From Marinobacterium rhizophilum DSM 18822 (GTDB lineage: Bacteria > Pseudomonadota > Gammaproteobacteria > Pseudomonadales > Balneatricaceae): a stretch of 64,000 nucleotides of DNA. This document shows positions 34,880 to 43,297 of the stretch, piece by piece (position 1 is the stretch's first letter; each line of letters opens with the position of its first letter). The stretch covers positions 62,001 to 126,000 of the forward strand of contig NZ_KB899091.1 of the NCBI RefSeq assembly GCF_000378045.1, in the 5' to 3' direction. Below the pieces are notes generated by a model. The model was given only the letters and a program-made list of their open reading frames with translations, did no database searches and was not told where the DNA came from. The position numbers and the translations under genes are program-made.

Positions 34880-35536
34880 TTAGAACGTCATTTCGGGAAC
34901 GTGATCCGGTACGATCAGCTTGCCGGCAGTCTTGGAGACAATCTCCTCAACCGAAACGCCAGGCGCGCGTTCACGCAAGATGAAAGCGCCGTCTTCAATC
35001 TCCAGCCAGGCCAGATCGGTCAGGACTTTCTTGATGCAACCGGCACCGGTTAGCGGCAGCGAACAGTTGGGCAGCAACTTGGATTCACCATGTTTGGAGG
35101 CGTGGGTCATGGTGACGATAATGTTATCGGCACCGGCTACCAGGTCCATGGCGCCGCCCATGCCCTTGATCAGCTTGCCGGGAATCATCCAGGAAGCGAT
35201 GTTGCCGTGCACGTCCACCTCGAAGGCACCCAGTACGGTCAGGTCAACATGGCCACCACGGATCATGGCGAAGGACTCCGCCGACGAGAAAATGGATGCG
35301 CCCTTGACCGTCGTTACTGTCTGCTTGCCGGCATTGATCATGTCGGCATCCAGCTCTTCCTCGGTGGGAAAAGCCCCCATGCCCAGCAGGCCGTTTTCGG
35401 ACTGCAGCATGACTTCCATGCCTTCGGGTACATAGTTGGCCACCAGGGTCGGAATACCGATGCCAAGGTTAACGTAAAAACCGTCTTCAAGTTCGCGCGC
35501 TACGCGCATTGCAATCTGTTCGCGAGAAAGTGCCAT
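34880..35536 (-). CDS. 3-oxoacid CoA-transferase subunit B
   Basis: About 218 residues. The start is the ATG at 35536 (MALSREQIAMRVARELEDG). The catalytic Glu lies in SENGLLGMG, typical of beta subunits of SCOT/AtoA-type transferases that move CoA between succinyl-CoA or acetyl-CoA and 3-oxoacids. It carries GGHVDLTVLGAFEVD and NIASWMIPGK. The gene follows subunit A by about 80 bases. Confidence 0.88.
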   Translation of the reverse strand: MALSREQIAMRVARELEDGFYVNLGIGIPTLVANYVPEGMEVMLQSENGLLGMGAFPTEEELDADMINAGKQTVTTVKGASIFSSAESFAMIRGGHVDLTVLGAFEVDVHGNIASWMIPGKLIKGMGGAMDLVAGADNIIVTMTHASKHGESKLLPNCSLPLTGAGCIKKVLTDLAWLEIEDGAFILRERAPGVSVEEIVSKTAGKLIVPDHVPEMTF

Positions 35537-35617
35537 TGTTCTGCCTCTTGCGCCTGGAGCCACCCGCCCGCAGGCCGGTTGCTCACTGAATTTGTTATTG
35601 AGAAATACCGGGGATGC

Positions 35618-36319
35618 TTATGCCTGGCGCAGGGTGCGCTGCTCGATCCGCTTCTCGAAGGTACCCTTGATCACACGCTGTACGTAAATACCCGGTGTGT
35701 GAATCTGGCTTGGTTCCAACTCACCCGGCTCAACGATTTCTTCGACTTCCACCACGGTGATCTTGCCGGCAGTCGCCGCCATGGGGTTGAAGTTCTGCGC
35801 AGTGTGACGGTACATGACGTTACCGTAACGATCCGCTTTCCAGCCTTTGACGATGGCAAAATCACCGGTTATGGATTCTTCCATGATGTAGGGGCGGCCA
35901 TTGAACTCGCGCACTTCCTTGCCTTCAGCGATAGGTGTGCCAAAGCCGGTGGCCGTAAAGAACGCCGGGATACCGGCACCGCCGGCACGCATTTTCTCGG
36001 CCAGTGTGCCCTGGGGCGTCAGTTCAACCTCCAGTTCACCGGCCAGCAACTGCTTTTCAAACAGTGCGTTTTCACCCACATAGGATGAAACCATCTTGCG
36101 AACCTGACGATCTTCCAGCAGTACGCCCAGACCAAAACCGTCCACGCCGCAGTTGTTTGACACGATGGTCAGATCCTTCACGCCCATCTCCTTGATGCGG
36201 GCGATCAGGTTTTCCGGAATGCCGCACAGGCCAAAGCCACCGGCAATCACGGTCATTCCGCTTTCGAGGCCTGCCATCGCCTCTTCATAGGTATTTACTA
36301 CTTTATCGAAACCGGCCAT
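35618..36319 (-). CDS. 3-oxoacid CoA-transferase subunit A
   Basis: 233 residues. The signature [13 protein letters not shown] is at about 28-40, and [14 protein letters not shown] and [18 protein letters not shown] are typical of ScoA/AtoD alpha subunits. AGGAG precedes the ATG. With subunit B it works in ketone-body, acetoacetate or beta-ketoadipate metabolism; no pathway enzymes are nearby to decide. A LysR regulator gene is divergent from it. Confidence 0.88.
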   Translation of the reverse strand: MAGFDKVVNTYEEAMAGLESGMTVIAGGFGLCGIPENLIARIKEMGVKDLTIVSNNCGVDGFGLGVLLEDRQVRKMVSSYVGENALFEKQLLAGELEVELTPQGTLAEKMRAGGAGIPAFFTATGFGTPIAEGKEVREFNGRPYIMEESITGDFAIVKGWKADRYGNVMYRHTAQNFNPMAATAGKITVVEVEEIVEPGELEPSQIHTPGIYVQRVIKGTFEKRIEQRTLRQA

Positions 36320-36462
36320 CTCGCCACTCCTGATTATTGTGTGTCACTGTGTTCTCAGTGGTTGGAAATTGTGCAGCAACTCTATATATTTATATAGTTT
36401 GATTTTTTTATTTATTAATTTGTTTTTTAAACATATAGCCCTGTACCGGTGATGCTAACAAC

Positions 36463-37347
36463 ATGACGATCAAACAGCTGCGCGCCTTTATCGCCGTCGC
36501 CCGCACCCTCAGCTTTGCCGAGGCCAGTGTACGGGTGCATCTGTCGCAGCCGGCCCTGAGCCTGGCGATCAAGAAGCTGGAAGAGTCCCTGGGCGGGCGC
36601 CTGCTGAATCGCACCACCCGCACCATCGCCCTGACACCCGAAGGACAGGTACTGCTGCCCATCGCCGAGCGGCTACTGGCAGAATGGGACAGTGTAGAGG
36701 ATGAATTGCATCAGCGTTTTGCCCTGCAACTGGGAAAGATCGCCATTGCGGCCATGCCATCCTTCGCAAGCTCGCTTTTGCCCCAGGCCCTGCTGCGTTA
36801 CCGCGCCCTGTACCCGCGCATCAATATCGAGGTGCACGATGTCATCGCCGAGCATGTGGTGGACATGGTGCGCCAGCATCGCGTCGAGGTCGGCGTCAGC
36901 TTCGACCCCGGTACCAGCGACGACCTGCTGTTTCGCCCTTTGTTCACTGACGACTTTATTGCCGTGCTGCCCCCCGGTCATCCGGACGCAGACTCAGACC
37001 CCCTGCCCTGGCAGCGGCTGCTGCAACACGACTTCATCACGCTGCAACGCCCGTCCAGCCTGCGTCTGTTAATGGAACGCGAGCTGGCCGAGCAGAACCT
37101 TGCACCGCGTGTCGCCTTTGAAGCCCACCAGCTGGCCACCGTGGGCCGCATGGTTGCAACAGGCCTCGGTGTCAGCGCCGTGCCCGCCCTGTGCCGCCAA
37201 CAGATGCAGGAACACGGTGCCTGCTGCGTATCCCTGGCCGAACCGACCATCTCGCGCCGCGTGGGCATCCTGACCCGCAGCAACCACCAGCTGTCAGTCG
37301 CAGCGAGGGCACTGATCGAGGTACTAACGGAAACCTTCAAGAAATAG
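36463..37347 (+). CDS. LysR-family transcriptional regulator
   Basis: 294 residues with the N-terminal HTH (MTIKQLRAFIAVARTLSFAEA, LSQPALSLAIKKLEESLGGRLLNR) and a substrate-binding domain. It is transcribed away from the CoA transferase operon with 143 bases between starts. This arrangement suggests that it controls the operon in response to a pathway intermediate. Confidence 0.88.
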   Translation: MTIKQLRAFIAVARTLSFAEASVRVHLSQPALSLAIKKLEESLGGRLLNRTTRTIALTPEGQVLLPIAERLLAEWDSVEDELHQRFALQLGKIAIAAMPSFASSLLPQALLRYRALYPRINIEVHDVIAEHVVDMVRQHRVEVGVSFDPGTSDDLLFRPLFTDDFIAVLPPGHPDADSDPLPWQRLLQHDFITLQRPSSLRLLMERELAEQNLAPRVAFEAHQLATVGRMVATGLGVSAVPALCRQQMQEHGACCVSLAEPTISRRVGILTRSNHQLSVAARALIEVLTETFKK

Positions 37348-37397
37348 CCGCACAGAAAGGCACAGAGAAAAATAATGCACGGTAAGTCATTGAAAAA

Positions 37398-37473
37398 TGG
37401 TGCCGATAAGAGGATTCGAACCTCCGACCTGCTCATTACGAATGAGCTGCTCTGCCGGCTGAGCTATATCGGC
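37398..37473 (-). tRNA. tRNA-Thr (anticodon CGT)
   Basis: The minus strand starts GCCGATATAGCTCAG, the anticodon loop TTCGTAA gives CGT, the T-arm is GGAGGTTCGAATCCTC, and CCA is encoded. Stems pair throughout. Confidence 0.95.
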
Positions 37474-37510
37474 ACTGCGCTGCAATAAACCGGATTCGCG
37501 GGTGCCGAAT

Positions 37511-38266
37511 TCATAGCGCACTCATGCGAAACCGGTGTTCCTGCTTGGATAAAATGACTCCTTTTGGAATGATCGAAATTAATCGCACATCCTGCGTTAT
37601 TAGCTGCCCTTCGCGGAACATCCGTTCGCCAATTTTGACCCGGCGCGACGCCGGATCCTTTGAATAGATATGCACACTGAAGGTCAGATCCGGCAGGCTG
37701 CGCTGCACATCCACCGGCAACTGGCGCAGGTATGGGACCCCGGCATAAGGATCCCTGTTCGCCTCGGAGCGATCGGTTGCTACAGCGCTATTCTGGTCGG
37801 CACGACTGGAAGTACCCACCTGGCGGTCGGTATCGGCGCTGCTCCGCACGGGTGGTGCCATAGTACGGGCAGGCGGCGGGTCATCCAGCTGAATACGCAC
37901 ACCTTTTAGAGCATCGTTGCCGATGGCCGCTACAATCCCTTCGGCAACCTCGGAGGGAACGACACCCGATCCGGCACCCGGAAACTCAGTCACCCCATCG
38001 CTCACGCGTGTATTCTGCCCTTCGACGGCGGCGCCGCCTTGCGGTTTAACGGACGTTACCGCCGTCACCGGCGCTCTATCCGTGCTATCAAGCCCCCACC
38101 ACCCCAGCACCGCAAGGGAAACCAGGATAACCACGGCCAGGGGCAAGCGCCCCGGGCGATGCGTGTTGCGACGGGCCGCGAAAGCCGGTGCCGGCGCTGG
38201 ATCCGTTGGCGCATCCTGCTTGCGTCGACCTTCCGACTGTTTAAGGGCATCCAGGATATAGGACAT
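37511..38266 (-). CDS. gspB: T2SS assembly protein GspB
   Basis: 251 residues: a short cytoplasmic tail (MSYILDALKQSEGRRKQ), one TM helix (LPLAVVILVSLAVLGWWGL, about 41-59), a long Pro/Ala linker and the C-terminal GspB domain (LPDLTFSVHIYSKDPASRRVKIGERMFREG). With GspA it forms the inner-membrane complex that helps place the secretin GspD through the cell wall. It starts 3 bases after the gspA stop. Confidence 0.85.
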   Translation of the reverse strand: MSYILDALKQSEGRRKQDAPTDPAPAPAFAARRNTHRPGRLPLAVVILVSLAVLGWWGLDSTDRAPVTAVTSVKPQGGAAVEGQNTRVSDGVTEFPGAGSGVVPSEVAEGIVAAIGNDALKGVRIQLDDPPPARTMAPPVRSSADTDRQVGTSSRADQNSAVATDRSEANRDPYAGVPYLRQLPVDVQRSLPDLTFSVHIYSKDPASRRVKIGERMFREGQLITQDVRLISIIPKGVILSKQEHRFRMSAL

Positions 38267-38268
38267 GA

Positions 38269-40179
38269 CTAGCGCTCCTGCCTGGGTTCTAGCAGAGGGA
38301 GATCGTTACGGGTATAGGTGTTTAGATGTATCGCCGTCTTGGGCCCGACCACGGCATCAACGTTAAGGCCCTGTCGCATTTGAAACAGCCTTACCTGCTC
38401 CACCAGCTTTTCGTCATACCGCTCACCGGCAACCAGCTGCACACCACCATTAAGGCGCGACAATTGCTGGCTTAGCCATTCAACGCTGCTGCCCCTGGCA
38501 CCCGGCCATATTGGCACACGGTACTCCGCTGGTACTCGCCACAAAATGGTGTAGCTGTTGGGCCAGCGCTGTTCGAGCTCAGCATAGGGCACATCCACCA
38601 TCGTGCCGGACACGATCAAACGCGCGACGTCATCATTCAGCGCCAATACAGTGGCATGCACCACGCCGGCATCCGTTTTAAGACTGACCACGGCCGGGCG
38701 ATTAAGCTGCTGTAACGAGATCAAATTGCCTCCGGTAACCAGGCAACCAAGCCCCTGTGCTTCTGCAAAGCGGCAAACCACCGGATTCTGGCGCGGATCA
38801 TAGTCGACCTTCCAGGCAGCGAAAAGCGCGCGATAAGCCTGCACCAGCCCAAGATCGGCATCCGGCTGAACCGGCCAGCTGAAACCTTGCGCCAACACAC
38901 GCCCTGGCACATCGCCGGTCACACTGGGCAGTGCTTCCACCTTAGCGGGTGTTTGCGTTTGAACGGGTGCCGGTTGCTGCCCCGGGGCATTAGGCAACGG
39001 CGCAGGATCATCGGCCTGCGCGCCAGAGGATTGATCCGCGCGACTGCTAACATTGAGGCTACTTAATTCGGTCAACGCAGCGACAGGTACAGTAACGGGT
39101 GCCGCCACTGCTGCCATAACATCCGGCACGACACTGCCCCCCGCGCTATCCGCCGCGCTGAGTGTGGCGGACTCGTCCTGCACTGACTCAAACAGGCTGA
39201 AGCTCGACAGCTGATCCAGCGAGGGCAGTGAAAAGTCCGGCATTTTGGAGCCATCGGCGACCCAGGCAGCAACTGCGAACCCCACCAGCCAGGCCGCCAG
39301 TACCGACGCCACAGCCAGCGCCAGCAGCCAGCGCCAACTGTCCCGGGGGGATAGTTGCAGGGCTGCCTCATCGCCAAAGACTTCATGTGAGGCCTTGACC
39401 AGCGTCGACACCTCGACTCGGTTGTCACGCTGCACAAAACTGCCCAGCAAGGCTCGATCGCAGAGTATATTCACTACGCGTGGAATCCCGCCGGAGAGCC
39501 GATGCAGCCGCTTGAGCGTAGAGGCTGGAAAAATCGGCCTATCAAGACCCGCAACCGCCAGGCGATGGGCAACGTAGGCTTCCATATCCTTGAGGGACAG
39601 AGCGCCCAGATGAAAGCGGGCTGTAATACGCTGCGAAAGCTGGCGCAGTTCGGGCCGGGACAACAGTTCAAGCAACTCTGGCTGGCCCACCAGAACAATC
39701 TGCAACAACTTGCACTCATTGGTCTCGAGGTTGGTCAGCAGACGAATCTGCTCCAGTAACGCTATGCCGAGGTTTTGCGCCTCATCAATAATCAGAACGG
39801 TACTGCGGCCCTTGGCATGGGTATCAAGCAGGTGCCGGTTGATCAGGTCAATATAGGTTTTGCTGCGAACGTTATCGCCAGGAGGATAGGCAATGCCCAG
39901 TTCATCACACAGGGCCGCCAGCAACTCTTCGACACTGGCCTTGGGATTCAAAATCATTGCGACATCGGTGTTAACCGGCATCTGCTCCAGCAGGCGCCGA
40001 CAGACCGTGGTTTTGCCGGTGCCGACCTCCCCGGTCAGCAGCACAAAGCCGCCATTACTACCAATGCCATACAGCAGGTGCGCAAGCGCTTCCTGATACT
40101 GCTCACTGAGAAAAAGATACCGGGGATTTGGCGCTATCGAGAACGGTGACTCATTCAAACCAAAATAGCTGTTGTACAT
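38269..40179 (-). CDS. gspA: T2SS assembly ATPase GspA (ExeA-like)
   Basis: About 636 residues from the ATG at 40179 (MYNSYFGLNESPFSIAPNPRYLF). An AAA ATPase with Walker A GEVGTGKTT and Walker B VLIIDEAQN, then a TM helix (WLLALAVASVLAAWLVGF), a Pro-rich linker, a C39-like domain and a C-terminal peptidoglycan-binding repeat (DEKLVEQVRLFQMRQGL, VVGPKTAIHL). In Aeromonas, ExeA with ExeB opens the peptidoglycan for secretin assembly. The gene pair lies 10 kb from the main gsp operon and is divergent from the VpsR-like activator. Confidence 0.88.
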   Translation of the reverse strand: MYNSYFGLNESPFSIAPNPRYLFLSEQYQEALAHLLYGIGSNGGFVLLTGEVGTGKTTVCRRLLEQMPVNTDVAMILNPKASVEELLAALCDELGIAYPPGDNVRSKTYIDLINRHLLDTHAKGRSTVLIIDEAQNLGIALLEQIRLLTNLETNECKLLQIVLVGQPELLELLSRPELRQLSQRITARFHLGALSLKDMEAYVAHRLAVAGLDRPIFPASTLKRLHRLSGGIPRVVNILCDRALLGSFVQRDNRVEVSTLVKASHEVFGDEAALQLSPRDSWRWLLALAVASVLAAWLVGFAVAAWVADGSKMPDFSLPSLDQLSSFSLFESVQDESATLSAADSAGGSVVPDVMAAVAAPVTVPVAALTELSSLNVSSRADQSSGAQADDPAPLPNAPGQQPAPVQTQTPAKVEALPSVTGDVPGRVLAQGFSWPVQPDADLGLVQAYRALFAAWKVDYDPRQNPVVCRFAEAQGLGCLVTGGNLISLQQLNRPAVVSLKTDAGVVHATVLALNDDVARLIVSGTMVDVPYAELEQRWPNSYTILWRVPAEYRVPIWPGARGSSVEWLSQQLSRLNGGVQLVAGERYDEKLVEQVRLFQMRQGLNVDAVVGPKTAIHLNTYTRNDLPLLEPRQER

Positions 40180-40451
40180 CTGCGCTACCAATCAAAGTCC
40201 CTGACATGGGATAACTATAGATGCTACCTGTATCTTTTACCGGGCAGTACGGCGCAATACCGCAACCGCGAAAAAACATGACCTGGCAGCCCACAAAACC
40301 CGGTTCCCACTTGAAAGTAAAGCATTTAAAAACCGTAAAGGTTGCATCAATATCCAGTTACCCAAGGGTAGAGCATCCTATACTTGTGTTGCAAAAGCGA
40401 AACATCAGTGTGCACAACAGCCACTAAAAATTAACCGGCCCGTGAAAAATT

Positions 40452-41846
40452 ATGACCATGTCGACTGCCCTAGAGGGCCAGGGACGGCAACTAGCATCAA
40501 AGGGCACGGTCGCCCGCACAGCGTTATTTCTGGATATTTGCGGCAAAAACCGCCCATCTGAGCTGGATCTTAACCTCAGCGGATGGTCGCTCGATCGCGT
40601 GACCAATATCGATAGCGCCCGCGATGCCCTGCGTGAACATGACTACTATGTCGGGCTGGTGAAAATCGACTGGCCCTCCATACAGGACCGGGACGAAATA
40701 GAGGATTTTTTCCACCAGGACCAGTTCACCAACTGGATAGCCCTGACAACACCCGAAGTCATGCGTGATCATGCATTTAGACGCATGATGTTTGAAAATT
40801 TCTACGATTACTTCACTCTGCCACTGGACCGGAACCAGGGCTATCTGCAAGCCACGCTGGGTCATGCCTATGGCATCAGCCGGTTACGCAAGCTGGAAGA
40901 CAAGCAGTTGTCTATGCTGGACGAGTTTCACATGGTGGGGGCAAGCCCTGCGATCATGGAGATCTTCAAACAGATTCGCAAGGTCGCCACCGCCGAAGCA
41001 CCGGTGCTGATCACCGGCGAAAGCGGTACCGGCAAGGAGCTCATTGCCCGCGCCATTCACCAGCGCTCCTCATGCCGCAAGGGCCCCTTTGTCGCCGTTA
41101 ACTGCGGCTCGCTACCCGATACCCTGGTGCACTCGGAACTTTTTGGCTACGAAAAGGGTGCCTTCACCGGTGCCTACAAACGCAAGATTGGCCGCCTGGA
41201 AGCGGCCTCTGACGGAACCGTGTTCCTTGATGAAATTGGCGACCTGCCTCTGGACATGCAGGTACACCTGCTGCGCTTTCTGCAGGAGCAGACGCTGGAG
41301 CGTCTGGGCAGTAACGACAGCATTCGTGTTAACGCCCGGGTTATTGCCGCTACCAATATCGATCTCGAAGACGCCGTAGCAGCGGGCGACTTCAGGGAGG
41401 ACCTGTACTACCGTCTCAACGTACTGACGGTGAAAGTCCCTGCACTGCGCGAACGCGATGGCGATATCGAGCTACTGGCACGATTCTTCTTTCAGAAATT
41501 TCGTAATGAGCAGGGCTGCCACGTACGCGGCTTCACTCAACAGGCACTCGCCGCCCTGATGGCCTATGAATGGCCCGGTAATGTGCGCGAGCTGATCAAC
41601 CGTGTGCGCCGCGCCATGGTCATGAGTGACAACCGCCTGATCACACCGGAAGATCTGGGGCTGGATGACACTGTCTGCAGCACTGGCCAGCAAATCACCC
41701 TTGAAGATGCGCGCAACCGGGCAGAAAAACAGGCCATTCGGCAGAACCTGGAACTCAGTCACAACAACGTATCCAAAGCCGCCCGCATGCTCGGCGTTTC
41801 CCGCGTTACACTTTACCGCCTGATGGAAAAATATCAGATGCGTTAA
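40452..41846 (+). CDS. VpsR-like sigma-54-family activator
   Basis: 464 residues. The N-terminal 145 residues form a VpsR-type receiver-like domain (TALFLDICGKNRPSELDLNL, VKIDWPSIQDRDEIEDFF). The AAA+ domain follows with Walker A GESGTGKE (189-196), GAFTGA (236-241) and Walker B FLDEIGD (about 258), and a Fis-type HTH (NNVSKAARMLGVSRVTLYRLM) closes the protein. Vibrio VpsR binds cyclic di-GMP, activates biofilm genes and the T2SS operon, and works with sigma-70. Here the GAFTGA loop is intact, so sigma-54 use is possible. It is divergent from gspAB across a 272-base gap. Confidence 0.85.
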   Translation: MTMSTALEGQGRQLASKGTVARTALFLDICGKNRPSELDLNLSGWSLDRVTNIDSARDALREHDYYVGLVKIDWPSIQDRDEIEDFFHQDQFTNWIALTTPEVMRDHAFRRMMFENFYDYFTLPLDRNQGYLQATLGHAYGISRLRKLEDKQLSMLDEFHMVGASPAIMEIFKQIRKVATAEAPVLITGESGTGKELIARAIHQRSSCRKGPFVAVNCGSLPDTLVHSELFGYEKGAFTGAYKRKIGRLEAASDGTVFLDEIGDLPLDMQVHLLRFLQEQTLERLGSNDSIRVNARVIAATNIDLEDAVAAGDFREDLYYRLNVLTVKVPALRERDGDIELLARFFFQKFRNEQGCHVRGFTQQALAALMAYEWPGNVRELINRVRRAMVMSDNRLITPEDLGLDDTVCSTGQQITLEDARNRAEKQAIRQNLELSHNNVSKAARMLGVSRVTLYRLMEKYQMR

Positions 41847-41897
41847 CGTCCGCCCTGCGTCCTCATCTCATTCTGACAATCTGACTATTATCGATAC

Positions 41898-41920
41898 GGC
41901 TGACAAATAGTTTGTCAGCC
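41898..41920. terminator. Hairpin after the VpsR-like gene
   Basis: GGCTGACAAA-TAG-TTTGTCAGCC is a perfect 10-bp stem, 51 bases past the stop codon. It has no long U-run after it, so it is a candidate only. Confidence 0.5.
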
Positions 41921-41939
41921 GCAGCGGCACCGAAACTCT

Positions 41940-41963
41940 GTGGGAGCCCGCTCCGCGGGCGAA
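41940..41963 (+). repeat. Solitary REP element
   Basis: GTGGGAGCCCGCTCCGCGGGCGAA has the same head and palindrome as the REP units in the T2SS operon array (54784-56263) and matches the Pseudomonas-type REP. It is probably mobilised by the RAYT at 55011. Confidence 0.7.
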
Positions 41964-42341
41964 CAGGGCTTGGGTGGCATCCGATTCGACTGCAGACAGG
42001 GTTCCTATAGTCCATATTCGACCGCACCGCCACACTCTCCCCATAGCAAAGCGCAATCTCATTACTACGGAGCATCGTAACGCAATGGATCACAGGGGCT
42101 GCAAGTGCCATTAAGTAGCAGGGCGATGCTACTCAAACGAAACAGATATTATTCAATATCGTTTCAAATCCTTTACAAAATACAGAATCACCCTGCACTA
42201 CGAACAAAATAAGATATCATTATCAACTACTTAAATTTATGGCGCATATATTGCCTCGTATTACTCAGGTCTGGATTTATATTTTAGAATTCTGCCGACA
42301 TCGCCGTTCGTTATAGTCGTCAGGGAGTTTTTACTGCAGAT
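41964..42341. other. AT-rich intergenic region
   Basis: About 380 bases without a convincing gene. Long AT-rich stretches (42120-42260) may hold promoters for the small ORF downstream. No known element was recognised. Confidence 0.4.
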
Positions 42342-42665
42342 TTGAATCCAATTTCAGGAAAGCCGGATAGGTTAGTGATGACTTATCCGCAACACAGTTT
42401 CCAAATGTGTCAGGTTGCATACAACCTGCCAAAGATGAGCAGTAATATGACCAGCTCCAAGAGCCACTACCATCGCAACCGACTGCTGAGGGATCGGATT
42501 CGCAAGGAAGAGGCCAACCTGCCCACTCAATCATCCCGGGCGGAGCGAACAGATCTGGATGAAGACTTCGAGTTGCCCGACTATTTCAGCCCCCTGCCCG
42601 ATGATGTCCCACCAGAGGATTTAGGCCGCTATCCCAAAGTCGTACTCTGGGATGAGGTTGCCTGA
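42342..42665 (+). CDS. Small hypothetical protein (uncertain)
   Basis: Up to 107 residues; several in-frame ATGs exist (e.g. at 42378 and 42450), so the start is open. The C-terminal half is acidic and proline-rich (LDEDFELPDYFSPLPDDVPPEDLGRYP) and the N-terminal part basic (HYHRNRLLRDRIRKEEA). The charge pattern suggests a short real protein, but no family was recognised. A 7-bp inverted repeat (42411-42428) lies inside it. Confidence 0.4.
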   Translation: MNPISGKPDRLVMTYPQHSFQMCQVAYNLPKMSSNMTSSKSHYHRNRLLRDRIRKEEANLPTQSSRAERTDLDEDFELPDYFSPLPDDVPPEDLGRYPKVVLWDEVA

Positions 42666-43134
42666 ACCACCATTTCTATCCTTGACCACATTACTCTTTC
42701 CTAATATCTGTAACATATTCGATACAAATCTCTTTTCAGAGATCCTCCGCCAATTAATACCGCACTCCAGGTGTGACTGTTCCATCAGCTTTACGCATTA
42801 AACAACCATAATTTCTACATGTCTCTTTTTAGAAACACTTATGCCAAACACTGCTCGATTTTGTGACATTGACCCATCCGCATATTCCACATCTGTATAA
42901 ATAACGATCAAACCCGCATGCTATAGTTCTTACCAGACAAAAGGCCACTGATTAGTGCCTTAAAAACCGAATCATATTTGTAACAGTCGCCCGAAGACAA
43001 ACAGCAATGGCACTAAGCAGGGATGCTAGAAATGTACGGAAATGACACACACGGAAGCCGGCTGCATTGCTCCGTGCGAAAAGATGTATCCGCGGTAATA
43101 CAGTTCCGCGGCAATAATTTGATACTGAAAAGAT
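42666..43134. promoter_or_regulatory. Upstream region of the riboswitch-controlled metalloprotease
   Basis: No gene is seen. It is the presumed promoter region, AT-rich in its first 250 bases. It ends with a CCGCGG-N10-CCGCGG repeat (43090-43111) just before the riboswitch. Confidence 0.45.
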
Positions 43135-43240
43135 CCTCTCCCGACAAAGGCAAAGCCTGAGTAATCAGGTGGCGCAAAGTTACGGGTCCTCTTTCGTACT
43201 TTTAGTATGATCCAGGATCGCCGGACCGCCGAAGGAGAGA
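43135..43240 (+). ncRNA. Cyclic-di-GMP-I (GEMM-I) riboswitch
   Basis: It has the family features in order. The outer stem is CTCTCC (43136-43141) with GGAGAG (43234-43239). The conserved ACAAAGGCAAA is followed by a CCTGA/TCAGG hairpin capped by GTAA, a GNRA tetraloop. Then come GGCGCAAAG and the second hairpin region ending GATCGCCGGACCGCC. It lies 58 bases before the ATG of the metalloprotease gene, ahead of its ribosome binding site. GEMM-I aptamers bind cyclic di-GMP; whether binding turns the gene on or off cannot be told without folding the expression platform. Confidence 0.75.
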
Positions 43241-43297
43241 ACCACTTACGGATTGGCCGCTAGAGGATCTTTTGAAACCTTTTTCAGGAGAGCCTTA

